NCBI GenBank assembly: GCA_964406095.1
Contig: CAYOQJ010000054.1
Location: 1-38,758 of the forward strand
Origin: M55B167 sp964406095
Lineage (GTDB): Bacteria; Verrucomicrobiota; Kiritimatiellia; RFP12; UBA1067
Direction of reading: 5' to 3'
DNA length: 38,758 nt
A model generated the notes under the pieces. It searched no databases and had not been told where the DNA came from. It saw only the letters and a list, made by a program, of their open reading frames with translations. How positions within the stretch are numbered: the first letter of the stretch is position 1; each line of letters opens with the position of its first letter. The translations under genes and the position numbers were made by a program. Shown piece after piece: positions 25,179 to 34,000 of this stretch.

Positions 25179-26153
25179 ATGGACCACAAAAATGGATTCA
25201 TTTTCGCATATCTGCTGGATGGAAAGGGCGGAGCGAAAAAATTAAGTTTTAAAGAGGTCAAATCCTGGCATCAAGGCGATGGCACATTGTGGTTGCATTG
25301 CAATTACACCGATATGGCAATTAGAAAATGGCTGAAATCCGAGAGCGGTATCAACCCTTTGATTGTTGAAGCACTGACCGCCATCGAGACCCGCTCGCGC
25401 AATTTGTTGCATAAAAATGCGTTGATGGTTATTCTGCGCGGTGTAAACCTCAATCCCAATAATGAACCTCAAGACATGATATCGGTCAGGTGCTGGCTGG
25501 AGGCGGATAGAATCATTACGCTGCGTAATCGTTTTGTGCTTGCAGTCAACGACCTAAGCGAGACGTTGCAGGCGGGAAGCGGGCCGGTTTGCACGGGGCA
25601 TTTTCTGACGGAACTTGCTGACAGTATGATTAACCGCATGAACACAGTCATCGCCGATGTTGATGATGAGGTTGATGCTTTTGAAGATAAAATCTTAATG
25701 GCTCAGAGTGTTGAATTACGTCAGAAGATTGCTGATATCCGACGCACTGTGATCGGGTTGCGCCGTCATCTGGCGCCACAGCGGGAGACTATGACACGGT
25801 TACCGGGGGAAGCGGTTGATTGGCTAAGTGATGAAAATCGTATGCGGCTACGCGAGGCAAGTGACCGTACTACCCGTTATGTTGAGGATTTAGAAGCGAT
25901 CCGTGAGCGAGCTACAATTGCGCATGAAGAACTGAACAACAAGGTAGCTGAACAGATGAACAGAACCATGTACATGCTTTCAATCGTCACCGGTATCTTT
26001 CTGCCGCTCGGTTTGCTGACTGGTCTTTTCGGTATCAATATCGCGGGTATGCCCGGCACCGACAATCCATGGGCTTTCTCGCTATTTTGTCTGGCGATGG
26101 CACTTATCGCCACTGCGCAAATACTCTTCTTCAAGCACAAGAAATGGATGTAA
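25179..26153 (+). CDS. CorA/ZntB-family divalent cation transporter
   Basis: Inner-membrane divalent-cation channel or transporter, 324 residues. A large cytoplasmic N-terminal domain ends in long helices (from about 180). Two transmembrane helices follow at the C-terminus: MYMLSIVTGIFLPLGLLTGLFG and WAFSLFCLAMALIATAQILFF (named here by their ends). Between them is GINIAGMPGTDNPWAF. The selectivity motif is GIN, where CorA has GMN and ZntB has GVN. The GMPGT-x-x-PWAF loop and overall match favour the ZntB branch, so zinc or another divalent metal is likelier than magnesium. I used ATG 25179, with AGGGGAG ideally spaced; GTG at 25173 is an alternative. It interrupts the tex-mnmE order and lies just after the nested-repeat element. 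Confidence 0.88.
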   Translation: MDHKNGFIFAYLLDGKGGAKKLSFKEVKSWHQGDGTLWLHCNYTDMAIRKWLKSESGINPLIVEALTAIETRSRNLLHKNALMVILRGVNLNPNNEPQDMISVRCWLEADRIITLRNRFVLAVNDLSETLQAGSGPVCTGHFLTELADSMINRMNTVIADVDDEVDAFEDKILMAQSVELRQKIADIRRTVIGLRRHLAPQRETMTRLPGEAVDWLSDENRMRLREASDRTTRYVEDLEAIRERATIAHEELNNKVAEQMNRTMYMLSIVTGIFLPLGLLTGLFGINIAGMPGTDNPWAFSLFCLAMALIATAQILFFKHKKWM

Positions 26154-26352
26154 CTGCTAAAATTCCGATGCGATTTGATGAGCAAGGTAGATTTCAGCGA
26201 ATAATAAGTAGCATGCCGTTGCGTTTCAAGAGCCGCAATCCGTCGATATCCTGAATTGTTGCGCTGCCCAACAAAGTAGGGCATAAATTCGTGCTACACA
26301 CGGACGGTATAGAGCATAGGAGACAACAAGTAGCCTAAGAACAAGATCAGTT

Positions 26353-27735
26353 ATGAATAAAGTCAGCCAGATTTATGAAAAAACCATTGCTGCTATAGCT
26401 ACACCGCCCGGTTATGGCGGTATAAGTGTTATCCGTATATCCGGACAAAGCGCATTCAAGATCGCGGATCGCCTGCTGGGGGAAAATACAGAAAATACCG
26501 CAGAGCGAAGGCACGGGACTTTTTTTCACACAACAATCTATGATCCTGAAAGCGGAGAATGTTTGGATGATGCCCTTGTTCTTGTTTTTCATGCTCCCAA
26601 AAGCTATACGGGTGAAAATACAGTGGAGATTCAGGGCCATGGAGGATTTGTACCGGCGAAACGCCTGCTGAATGCCGCTTTAAAAGCCGGTGCAAAACTC
26701 GCAGAACCGGGTGAATTTACAAAACGCGCATTTCTTAATGGCAAGATGGATCTTACCCAGGCTGAAGCAGTCTGTGATCTGATTCAATCACAAACCGAGC
26801 GCGCCGCTGCCTTAGCAAGGACGCAGTTGGACGGCCTTCTTGGTCATAACATACATGCATTATATGATGAAATAGTGGATATATCTTCCGGTCTTGAATA
26901 TCTTCTTGATTTTGACGAAATTGAAATAGCCGATAATTTTCTGGATAACTCTGTCAGCAGGATAAAAGAACTTCAGAAATCAATCGAAAATATAACTTCA
27001 ACCTGGCACGATGGAGAACTTCTCCGTCAGGGAGTCATGATTGTGTTAAGCGGTCCCCCCAATGCTGGCAAGTCATCACTTCTCAATACCTTATTGAAAC
27101 GGAATAGGGCTATTGTTCATAATACCCCCGGAACAACACGAGATGTAATCGAGGAATCATATTCGTTAAAAGGAGTTCCTGTCAGACTGGTGGATACAGC
27201 TGGCCTGCGTAAATCCGGCAATGAAATTGAATGTGAAGGCATCAGAAGAGCGTATGCTTTGATTGAGCAGGCCGATTTGAATCTGTTGGTGGTCGATAAA
27301 ACACAGTGTTCCGCAGATTCTATTGCCCTTTTGCTGAAAGAGTTTGATCTGCTGAAATTGATCCTGGTCTTTAATAAAAATGACATTTCCGGTGCAATAG
27401 AATTTGACAGACCTGAAAATGTCCCGGTTGTTGATATTTCCGCTCTTACAGGAGAGGGATTGAGTCAATTGAAGAAAATGATGACGGAAAACTTGGGCAT
27501 TAAAGATGCTATTAATACACAACCCGTTGTAACACAAAGACATCTGCAGGAACTAAAATTTACAGAAAAGTCATTGGACAACGCTTTGGATGTTTTAAAA
27601 TCAGAGCCGAATGATATTGTGATAGTAGCCAGCTGTCTGCGTGAAGGTTCGGAAGCTTTAGGTCGCATAATCGGCAAAACATATTCTGATGATCTGCTTG
27701 ACAATATTTTCAGTAATTTTTGTGTTGGCAAATAA
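26353..27735 (+). CDS. mnmE: tRNA uridine-5-carboxymethylaminomethyl modification GTPase MnmE
   Basis: With MnmG, installs the cmnm5 group on wobble uridine U34 of several tRNAs. 460 residues, normal size. The N-terminal tetrahydrofolate-binding domain opens with ETIAAIATPPG-like sequence (KTIAAIATPPGYGG). The G domain is embedded from about 220: G1 GPPNAGKSSLL near 232-242, G2 region TPGTTRD, G3 DTAGLR and G4 NKND. The catalytic C-terminus ends in FCVGK, the conserved C-x-G-K motif. There is no clear ribosome site; AGGAGAC lies about 30 nt upstream. mnmG is 1.1 kb downstream on the same strand, separated by a decayed gene. Confidence 0.97.
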   Translation: MNKVSQIYEKTIAAIATPPGYGGISVIRISGQSAFKIADRLLGENTENTAERRHGTFFHTTIYDPESGECLDDALVLVFHAPKSYTGENTVEIQGHGGFVPAKRLLNAALKAGAKLAEPGEFTKRAFLNGKMDLTQAEAVCDLIQSQTERAAALARTQLDGLLGHNIHALYDEIVDISSGLEYLLDFDEIEIADNFLDNSVSRIKELQKSIENITSTWHDGELLRQGVMIVLSGPPNAGKSSLLNTLLKRNRAIVHNTPGTTRDVIEESYSLKGVPVRLVDTAGLRKSGNEIECEGIRRAYALIEQADLNLLVVDKTQCSADSIALLLKEFDLLKLILVFNKNDISGAIEFDRPENVPVVDISALTGEGLSQLKKMMTENLGIKDAINTQPVVTQRHLQELKFTEKSLDNALDVLKSEPNDIVIVASCLREGSEALGRIIGKTYSDDLLDNIFSNFCVGK

Positions 27736-27958
27736 TGAACTAATTAACACTGCAGCTTTAGCAACTCACGAGCCCGGAAGTTGTAACAAAAAAAGAAGTT
27801 TAAGCAGTACCTTGAGTTGGTAGCAAATACAGTAGCATGAACTACAAGCCACTGGCCGCCAACTGAATATTTATACAAATTAAGAGCTTGTAATTTGTGA
27901 CAGGAGTTGAGATTATCTTCACCAATCCTTTGAAGATGTATTAAACAATTATGTGTGA
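27736..27958. other. Gap between mnmE and the truncated membrane gene
   Basis: 223 bp. The only structure I see is a 7-bp inverted repeat, ATCTTCA (27915-27921) and TGAAGAT (27931-27937), shortly before the broken reading frame. There is no T-run terminator after mnmE and no gene. Confidence 0.5.
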
Positions 27959-28495
27959 GGTGTTCTATCCGGCCCCTTAACCGTCGGCCTACTCTGGCTT
28001 GTCGAGCGGCTGCGCAACGGCGATGTCAAAGAACCGGTTGTCGGCGACCTGTTCAAGGGAACGCAGAAGTTTGTGCCTGCGCTGCTCTGTGTAGTGATCT
28101 TCACGGTTATTCTGATAATTGTCAGCGTGGTACCGGTAATCGGACAGATAGCGGCTTTGATAGGTTTTCCGTTGATGATGTTTGCCCTGATGTATATTGC
28201 CTTTGATGATCTGGAAGCGATTGATGCGATTAAACGGGTCTTTAATGAGCTCTTCTCGGGTGCTTTGTTAATGCCGGTTTTGGTGGGAGTACTTGCCAAT
28301 CTGGCGGGGTCATTGGGCGTAATTCTCTGTGGCGTGGGTATTTTGTTGACTATGCCGCTGATACCGGCAGTGTTTGTATGCACCTATCACCAGATGAAAA
28401 TGGATTCGGATGAGATTCTCGATGCGGATGTGGTGGAGCCATCTGAACCCTTTGATACGGCGGATGTATCAGCCGGTGAGACAAAACCGGAGTAA
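27959..28495 (+). pseudogene. 5'-truncated integral membrane protein gene
   Basis: An open frame of 178 codons begins directly after TGA (27956-27958) with GVLSGPLTVGLLWLVERLR, then KEPVVGDLFKG. This looks like the interior of a polytopic membrane protein with a G-P-L ... G-D-L-F motif, similar to DUF4013-type proteins. No usable start exists before GTG at 28073, which falls in the middle of the conserved region and has no ribosome site. Hydrophobic segments follow up to about 28385, then an acidic hydrophilic tail (DEILDADVVEPSEPFDTAD). The 5' third is missing and no copy is seen upstream. Either this is a dead remnant, or a shortened protein is made from GTG 28073 (28073-28495, 140 residues). 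The original function is unknown. Confidence 0.6.
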
Positions 28496-28816
28496 AATTA
28501 AAGAAATTGACAATTTGAAATATTTTTGTGGGCCCGGCAATATCTGCCGGGTTCACCTGTTAATAGCCTGTTGATAAAGCGTTAATAAATATTTAACAAT
28601 CCAGGATTGACATGTCGATGTTGATTTGTTTTATTCATAAACATTTATACAGCAACATGTTATAAAGAGAGGACATCGAAATTCAATGATTTGTCAACAA
28701 TCATCTCTTTAAAATTGAGCTGTTAATAAACCTCTGCCGCGGAAAACATTTTTTGTTTTCATTTCTCTGCATCCGAATAGATGTTATGATGCAAGTATTT
28801 CAATAAAGTCGATTAA
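28496..28816. other. AT-rich region upstream of mnmG with DnaA-box-like nonamers
   Basis: 321 bp without a gene. It carries TTATCAACA on the minus strand (28569-28577), TTATTAACA on the minus strand (28721-28729), and one-mismatch copies at 28558-28566 and near 28580. These are the same variant boxes seen on both sides of dnaA. A TTGACA at 28607-28612 has only weak -10 candidates. In some bacteria oriC lies next to mnmG, so this is a second candidate origin region or a DnaA-regulated promoter. Confidence 0.55.
28533..28551 (+). terminator. GC-rich hairpin after the truncated membrane gene
   Basis: CCCGGCA (28533-28539) and TGCCGGG (28545-28551) form a perfect 7-bp stem with a 5-nt loop, 38 bp after the stop. 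There is only a weak T-rich stretch after it. Confidence 0.5.
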
Positions 28817-30817
28817 ATGAACGAACAGATTAACAGCTATGATGTCACGGTGGTCGGTGGTGGACACGCCGGGGTTGAGGCCGCTTTAGCGGCGGCACGC
28901 CTGGGTTGCCGAACCTTGCTGATTACCAGCCGTCTGGGTTCGCTGGCAATGATGCCGTGCAATCCTTCGATCGGTGGCTTGGCAAAATCACATTTGGTGC
29001 ACGAGCTGGATGTGCTGGGCGGTGAAATGCCGCGTAATGCCGATTTCAGTGGGCTTCAATATCGGACATTGAATGCCAGCCGCGGACCGGCGGTGAGAGC
29101 CACACGGATACAATGCGATAAAAAAGCCTACTCAAGACGCATGAGCTGCGTGGTTCAAGATCAGTCGGGGTTGGATCTGCTGGAAGATGAGTGCATAGCC
29201 ATGGTTACGGATAGCGATGGTGTGACAGGTGTGAAGTGTGCGGGCACGGGGCTGATAACCAGCAGAACGGTGGTTCTGGCTGCCGGCACCGCCTTGCGCG
29301 GACGCATATATATCGGCGATGATGTCCGCCACAGCGATGGCGACCTTCGCCCGGCAGCCAATCTTCTTGCAGAGTCGCTGGAAATGTTAGGGTTTAAACT
29401 CTTTCGCCTCAAGACCGGAACTCCCCCGCGGCTGTTGGCCGCCAGCATTGATTGGGAGAAGACCGCTGTTCAGATGGGCGATCATCCGCCACCGTTTTTT
29501 TCATGGCACGGCGGAATGTTCCACGTGGAACATTCGAAGTCTCGCAGCAACGCAAAATTGGATCGTTTTGTGTTGCCAGGGTTTAAGCAGCACTCACTGG
29601 GTGCCGTAAAACAAGCGGAGTGTTCCACGTGGAACAATGCCGTCCCTGAACCCGAAAAGAATGATGCGCGCCACGCTAAAATCGGCTATGTCGAAGCTCT
29701 CAGGCAGCTTGCCAATCCCGGTGCTCAACTGCCGTGCTGGCTGACTCACACAACGGCACACACCCACCAGATCATCCGTGACCACCTGTCCGACAGTGCG
29801 CTCTACGGCGGCCTGATCCGCGGTGCCGGGGTGCGCTACTGTCCCTCGATAGAGGATAAGATCGTCAAATTCAGCGATGTTGAGCAGCACCATCTCTTTT
29901 TAGAGCCTGAGGGGTTGGAAACCGACTGGATTTATCCGAACGGACTCTCCAACTCGCTGCCGCGTGAAGTTCAGCAACGGATGGTACATAGTGTGCCCGG
30001 TCTCGAGAGTGCCGAGATCGATGCCTATGGCTACGCGATCGAGTATGATGCCATTGATGCACGCGAGCTGCGTCACACGCTTGAGTGTAAGCGCATAGAT
30101 TCGCTCTATTTCGCGGGGCAGGTTAACGGAACCACCGGTTATGAGGAGGCTGCGGTGCAGGGCTTTATGGCAGGCGTAAACGCGGCCCTCAAGGTGACCG
30201 GTGGCGACCCCATGGTGCTGAGTCGGCAACAGGCCTATATCGGGGTGCTGATCGATGATCTGGTTACCAAGGGCACCGATGAGCCTTACCGTATGTTCAC
30301 CTCACGGGCGGAACGACGCCTGATTCTGCGCCAGGATAATGCGCGTTATCGTCTGCACGATGCAGCAACTGCTTTGGGACTGGTTGAGTCTGTGCGACTA
30401 GATGAGAGTGTCAGATTTGACCGGGAGGCGGCGGCTGAGATAGAACGGTTGCGCGGCGGATGGGTCAACGGTGAAAACTTACTCAAATTGCTCAAACGTC
30501 CGGGTGCGCATTACAATGAGCTGCCGGATTATCGCAAAGAACTGACGGCGGCGGTTGTGGATCAGATCGAGATTCGAGTCAAGTACGAGGGTTATATCGA
30601 ACGTGAGCGCAAGGCTGCGGAGCGGGCACTGCGTGAAGAGGGGGTTGTTATACCGGATTGGGTCGACTATTGGCAGATTACCGCCCTGCGCTATGAAAGC
30701 CGGGAAAAACTGGCACGAGTAAAACCGGAGAATCTCGGCCAGGCTGCACGGATCACCGGGGTTAATCCGGCCGATATCGCAGTGCTGTCGCTGATCATCA
30801 GACGCGGTAAACTCTAG
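28817..30817 (+). CDS. mnmG: tRNA uridine modification FAD enzyme MnmG (GidA), with an insertion carrying parS
   Basis: FAD/NADH enzyme that works with MnmE on tRNA wobble uridine. 666 residues. The FAD motif is VVGGGHAGVEAALAAARLG near 12-30 (shown here within 20 residues). Other family blocks are NPSIGGLAKSHLV-x-E-(I/L)-D, AGTALRGRIYIG, FRLKTGTPPRL and AGQVNGTTGYEEAA. Between PPPFFSW (about 223-230) and QLPCWLTHT (about 303-311), E. coli MnmG has only about 9-10 residues; here there are 73. This extra stretch of about 64 residues contains two parS palindromes and looks disordered. The C-terminal helical domain is complete. rsmG and parAB do not follow; a convergent subtilase gene does. No Shine-Dalgarno sequence is visible. 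Confidence 0.97.
   Translation: MNEQINSYDVTVVGGGHAGVEAALAAARLGCRTLLITSRLGSLAMMPCNPSIGGLAKSHLVHELDVLGGEMPRNADFSGLQYRTLNASRGPAVRATRIQCDKKAYSRRMSCVVQDQSGLDLLEDECIAMVTDSDGVTGVKCAGTGLITSRTVVLAAGTALRGRIYIGDDVRHSDGDLRPAANLLAESLEMLGFKLFRLKTGTPPRLLAASIDWEKTAVQMGDHPPPFFSWHGGMFHVEHSKSRSNAKLDRFVLPGFKQHSLGAVKQAECSTWNNAVPEPEKNDARHAKIGYVEALRQLANPGAQLPCWLTHTTAHTHQIIRDHLSDSALYGGLIRGAGVRYCPSIEDKIVKFSDVEQHHLFLEPEGLETDWIYPNGLSNSLPREVQQRMVHSVPGLESAEIDAYGYAIEYDAIDARELRHTLECKRIDSLYFAGQVNGTTGYEEAAVQGFMAGVNAALKVTGGDPMVLSRQQAYIGVLIDDLVTKGTDEPYRMFTSRAERRLILRQDNARYRLHDAATALGLVESVRLDESVRFDREAAAEIERLRGGWVNGENLLKLLKRPGAHYNELPDYRKELTAAVVDQIEIRVKYEGYIERERKAAERALREEGVVIPDWVDYWQITALRYESREKLARVKPENLGQAARITGVNPADIAVLSLIIRRGKL
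29515..29534. promoter_or_regulatory. parS centromere-like site 1 inside mnmG
   Basis: The 16-bp palindrome TGTTCCACGTGGAACA (29517-29532) matches the ParB-binding parS sequence known from Pseudomonas and close to TGTTTCACGTGAAACA of Bacillus. Symmetry extends to 22 bp (29514-29535). It is read in frame as ATG TTC CAC GTG GAA CAT. Confidence 0.9.
29621..29636. promoter_or_regulatory. parS centromere-like site 2 inside mnmG
   Basis: A second exact copy of TGTTCCACGTGGAACA, centred 104 bp from the first. Here it is read as TGT TCC ACG TGG AAC, a different frame from site 1, so the DNA sequence and not the peptide is what the two copies share. Confidence 0.9.
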
Positions 30818-31044
30818 TTTCGTGCTTTGCATATTCGAAGAAATAGCGTAGAGGTGCGCGGGTGCTCAAAAAGTTGACGATCGCTACACTTATAGCTAAA
30901 TGTGTGTTATGCGACGTAAAGGAGGAGGAGAGTTTGGGGCGAGCTGGGTTTTTACAGAGACGTAGAGACTCACATAGGGCTACGCCGCTGAAAAGCTACT
31001 AATACAGTGAATCCGTGGAACCAGCGTTCCGAGTGCGGGCGCGA

Positions 31045-34000
31045 TCACGGTATGGCTATTCGGAAGAAACGGTGTTCCCCTGTGCGCGGCAGTGAGATTG
31101 CATTGCTGATTGCAGCAGGGGGCAGGTTGGTGTAAAGGCTGATCCAGGGACCCGCCGGTGTAGCGGCACTCTGCAACATCTGTGTGCGCATGATCCCTCC
31201 CGTCCACTCGATATCCATCCACTCGTTATGCAGAGTAATGGAAGAAAGTTGCAGGAGAGAAATGTCATTATTCGGATCGGTATCGGCACGCCACTCCCGC
31301 CAGGTAGCCATGCCGTCACCATCCTGGTCACTTTCGGCAGCGGCCTCGAAGTCGTCAAAGTAGCCCTGGTCGGCCAGCCAAGGCTCAGGGACACCGTGGG
31401 TCGGTGTTAAATTAGCACTGAAGTTTGCAACTAAAGTAGCTGGCGCGTGCATCGGCAACATGATTGTGTTAGCAACGTTCGTGCTGCCATCGGTATCACC
31501 CGCCCAGTGCGAGAAATGATAATAAAGCGCTGGATAGCCGGTCGTACAGGCCTCCGATCCGGCCGTATACCAGCCCGCCGAAGGTACCACAACGCCATGG
31601 CCGTTCGAGAATGCGTGCATCTGATAATTAGTACACCATCGCCAGGTTATAGCAGCATTATTAGTCAGTGTGAGTGTAACGGTTGCAAGATCATAAGAGA
31701 GCGGGGCCACTCCGCTCAGAATAAATCCGTCCGCATCGTAGCGGATGTCCGGATCGAGGTCATAAACCGCGGTTTCTACAGACGCAACCACGCTGCTGCC
31801 ATGCGGGACAGTGTAACAACTCGCAGCTGGCAGTGGCGTGCCATGGGCACTGATGGTCTGTAAATTCCAGGTACGCAGGGCAAAATCAATGGTAAACATT
31901 AAATTATCAGCTACCGGATTAATGGTATAGAAACGTGAGGTATCTTCAAAATTATAATCTCCCGGTTGCCCAACTCCGTTGATGGCTATATTGGTGATGT
32001 AGGAGCCGTAATTGGCCTGAACATCAATTACAGCACTTTCATCACGGAAAATCACCGGATCGGGTATGTTGACGTACCCGTTACCGGTGGTTTGCGCGGT
32101 GACAGCGAAGCCGCGACGCAGGGTCAGATCGACAATAGGTTCATTTTGCGGATCATTACCGGAAAACCTTAAACAGAGTGCATGTTCACTGTTGGCAAGC
32201 ATCGGTGCCGGATCAATCTGCAACGACAGTGAGTCACTCCATAGATCGGGGAGCACGCCGCTCCAGCTACCGGTTGGCGTGAGCCAGGGCGGTAGGGCGA
32301 TGTCGGTATCCAGCAGGGTTACACCACCCACATACCAGCCTTCATCGACAGTGTAGCGATCGGAACCGAATTCAAAACGCACGATAACGGTCTGGCCAGT
32401 GAATTGAGCGAGATCAATCATGGTTGTCCGCCAGTCGCCGGTGCCTGTATCGCCCAGGCAGGGCATGTCGGCTGAGAAGGGTGAGTCGGGATTCGGTTCA
32501 ATCAGGGCGTTGTAACCATTAACCGGTTCAATGCCTGTGAAAGAAAGGCCGTTATCGGTTGATATCCTGAGCACCGCGCCATCCCAATAGTGGCGGGGTT
32601 TATCCGGGCCGTATTTTTCAAATCTCATCCAGTGTCGGAAGAGCAGAATACCGTTGTTACCAACTGTGAAAGGCGGCGTGTCGAGTGAAGCGTGACAGAG
32701 ATCGGGATAGCGGTAGTTATTGGTGTTGCCACAATACCAGACCGGTTCACCGTTCCAGGTGCGCTGAGTGGTGACACTCCAAAAATCGTTGGTGCCTGAG
32801 TGCCGCCAGGCGGGGTCACCCGCGCTGAAGGTATGTACGGCACTGGCTACACATGCGCTCCAGACCAGGTCGGCCCCCGCCAGATTGGCAACTGTGCAGG
32901 TTAAGTTAGTCGGTTGTATTGCCACTTCATGCAAACTGAGGGTTGCCGGGGTTACCGCCAGCCAAGGTGTGTCATAATCACCGATAACGCTGTAGATTGG
33001 CGAGCTCGAAATGAAACTGTTGTCATAATAACCAACGATATCATAAGCAATTACACGATAATCGACACGAATGGCACCGTGTGACGGCGGTGAAATCAAG
33101 GCACTGAAAAGATTTTCTTGACTGTAATTCATTTCGACCTGCCGCCAAGCGGTTTCACCTTTTTCTCTCCACTCCAGGATTACTGTGAAGATCAGAAAAT
33201 TGTCGGTAACATCGGCCGTCACCCGCCAGGGGGGACGGTCACTCTGGAAGGGGTGCAACGGGACAACGTCTATGCCAGGAGGTGTGGGGTAACTGGACGG
33301 ATCATGGGGGTTGGTGTTGTCGAGCGACTCCGCTAGGTTGCTCCAGCCGTCGTTATCAGGGTCGCTTTCGAGCTCTACGGCAGCATTGGTAGTGCCGAAA
33401 AAGCGCAGTTCCCACCAGTCGTACAGATTGTCGTCATCTACATCAGTGCCGAGCTCCATATAATTGGCTTGCAGCACCAGGGCGTTGCTCATCACAAGTG
33501 AGTTCAGTGGATTTGGTGTCGGCGAGTGATTATCGGGCCAACGTGAATCGTCAATGCTCCAGCCATAAAAAGCGTAGAGTTGCGAATAGTTCAGTCCACT
33601 GACCTGCAGTACCTCGGGTGTCCACTGATTCGGCACAACGCCATCTTTCCAGTACCAGCTGATGTTATCGGTTAACAGATAATCGACGCTGCGCAGGTAG
33701 ATGTCGCGCTGCAGTGTGTACTGCGTGTGCCAGTGCCAGGTGAGTGTGCTGTTCTGATGGATGGATTGTGAAAAGGGGTTGGAGGTGCCGGATGACGGAA
33801 TATCGCCGCTTCCGCTCCAGTTGTTCGCTGCTAAACGCTCGGTTGCCGAGATGTTCTGTGGTAGCGCAGAGGCGGTGAACGTTTCACCAGAGAGCAGCAA
33901 ATTGGTGCCGTAGCTAGGAGAGACGACACCGTACTCCTGCGGCTGACCGAAAACAGAGAGTTCGGTAGGGGCTCCAAGGTGCATGCGATAGAAGGAGTTG

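Noticed and set aside
27955..28206. Alternative plus-strand frame starting ATG 27955
   Set aside because: Its product is rich in Arg and Cys with no family match, while the overlapping frame has clear membrane-protein features.
30840..30851. GAAATAGCGTAG repeated at 30840-30851 and 38580-38591
   Set aside because: A shared 12-mer with different flanks. No larger repeat unit or symmetry supports an att site or mobile-element end.
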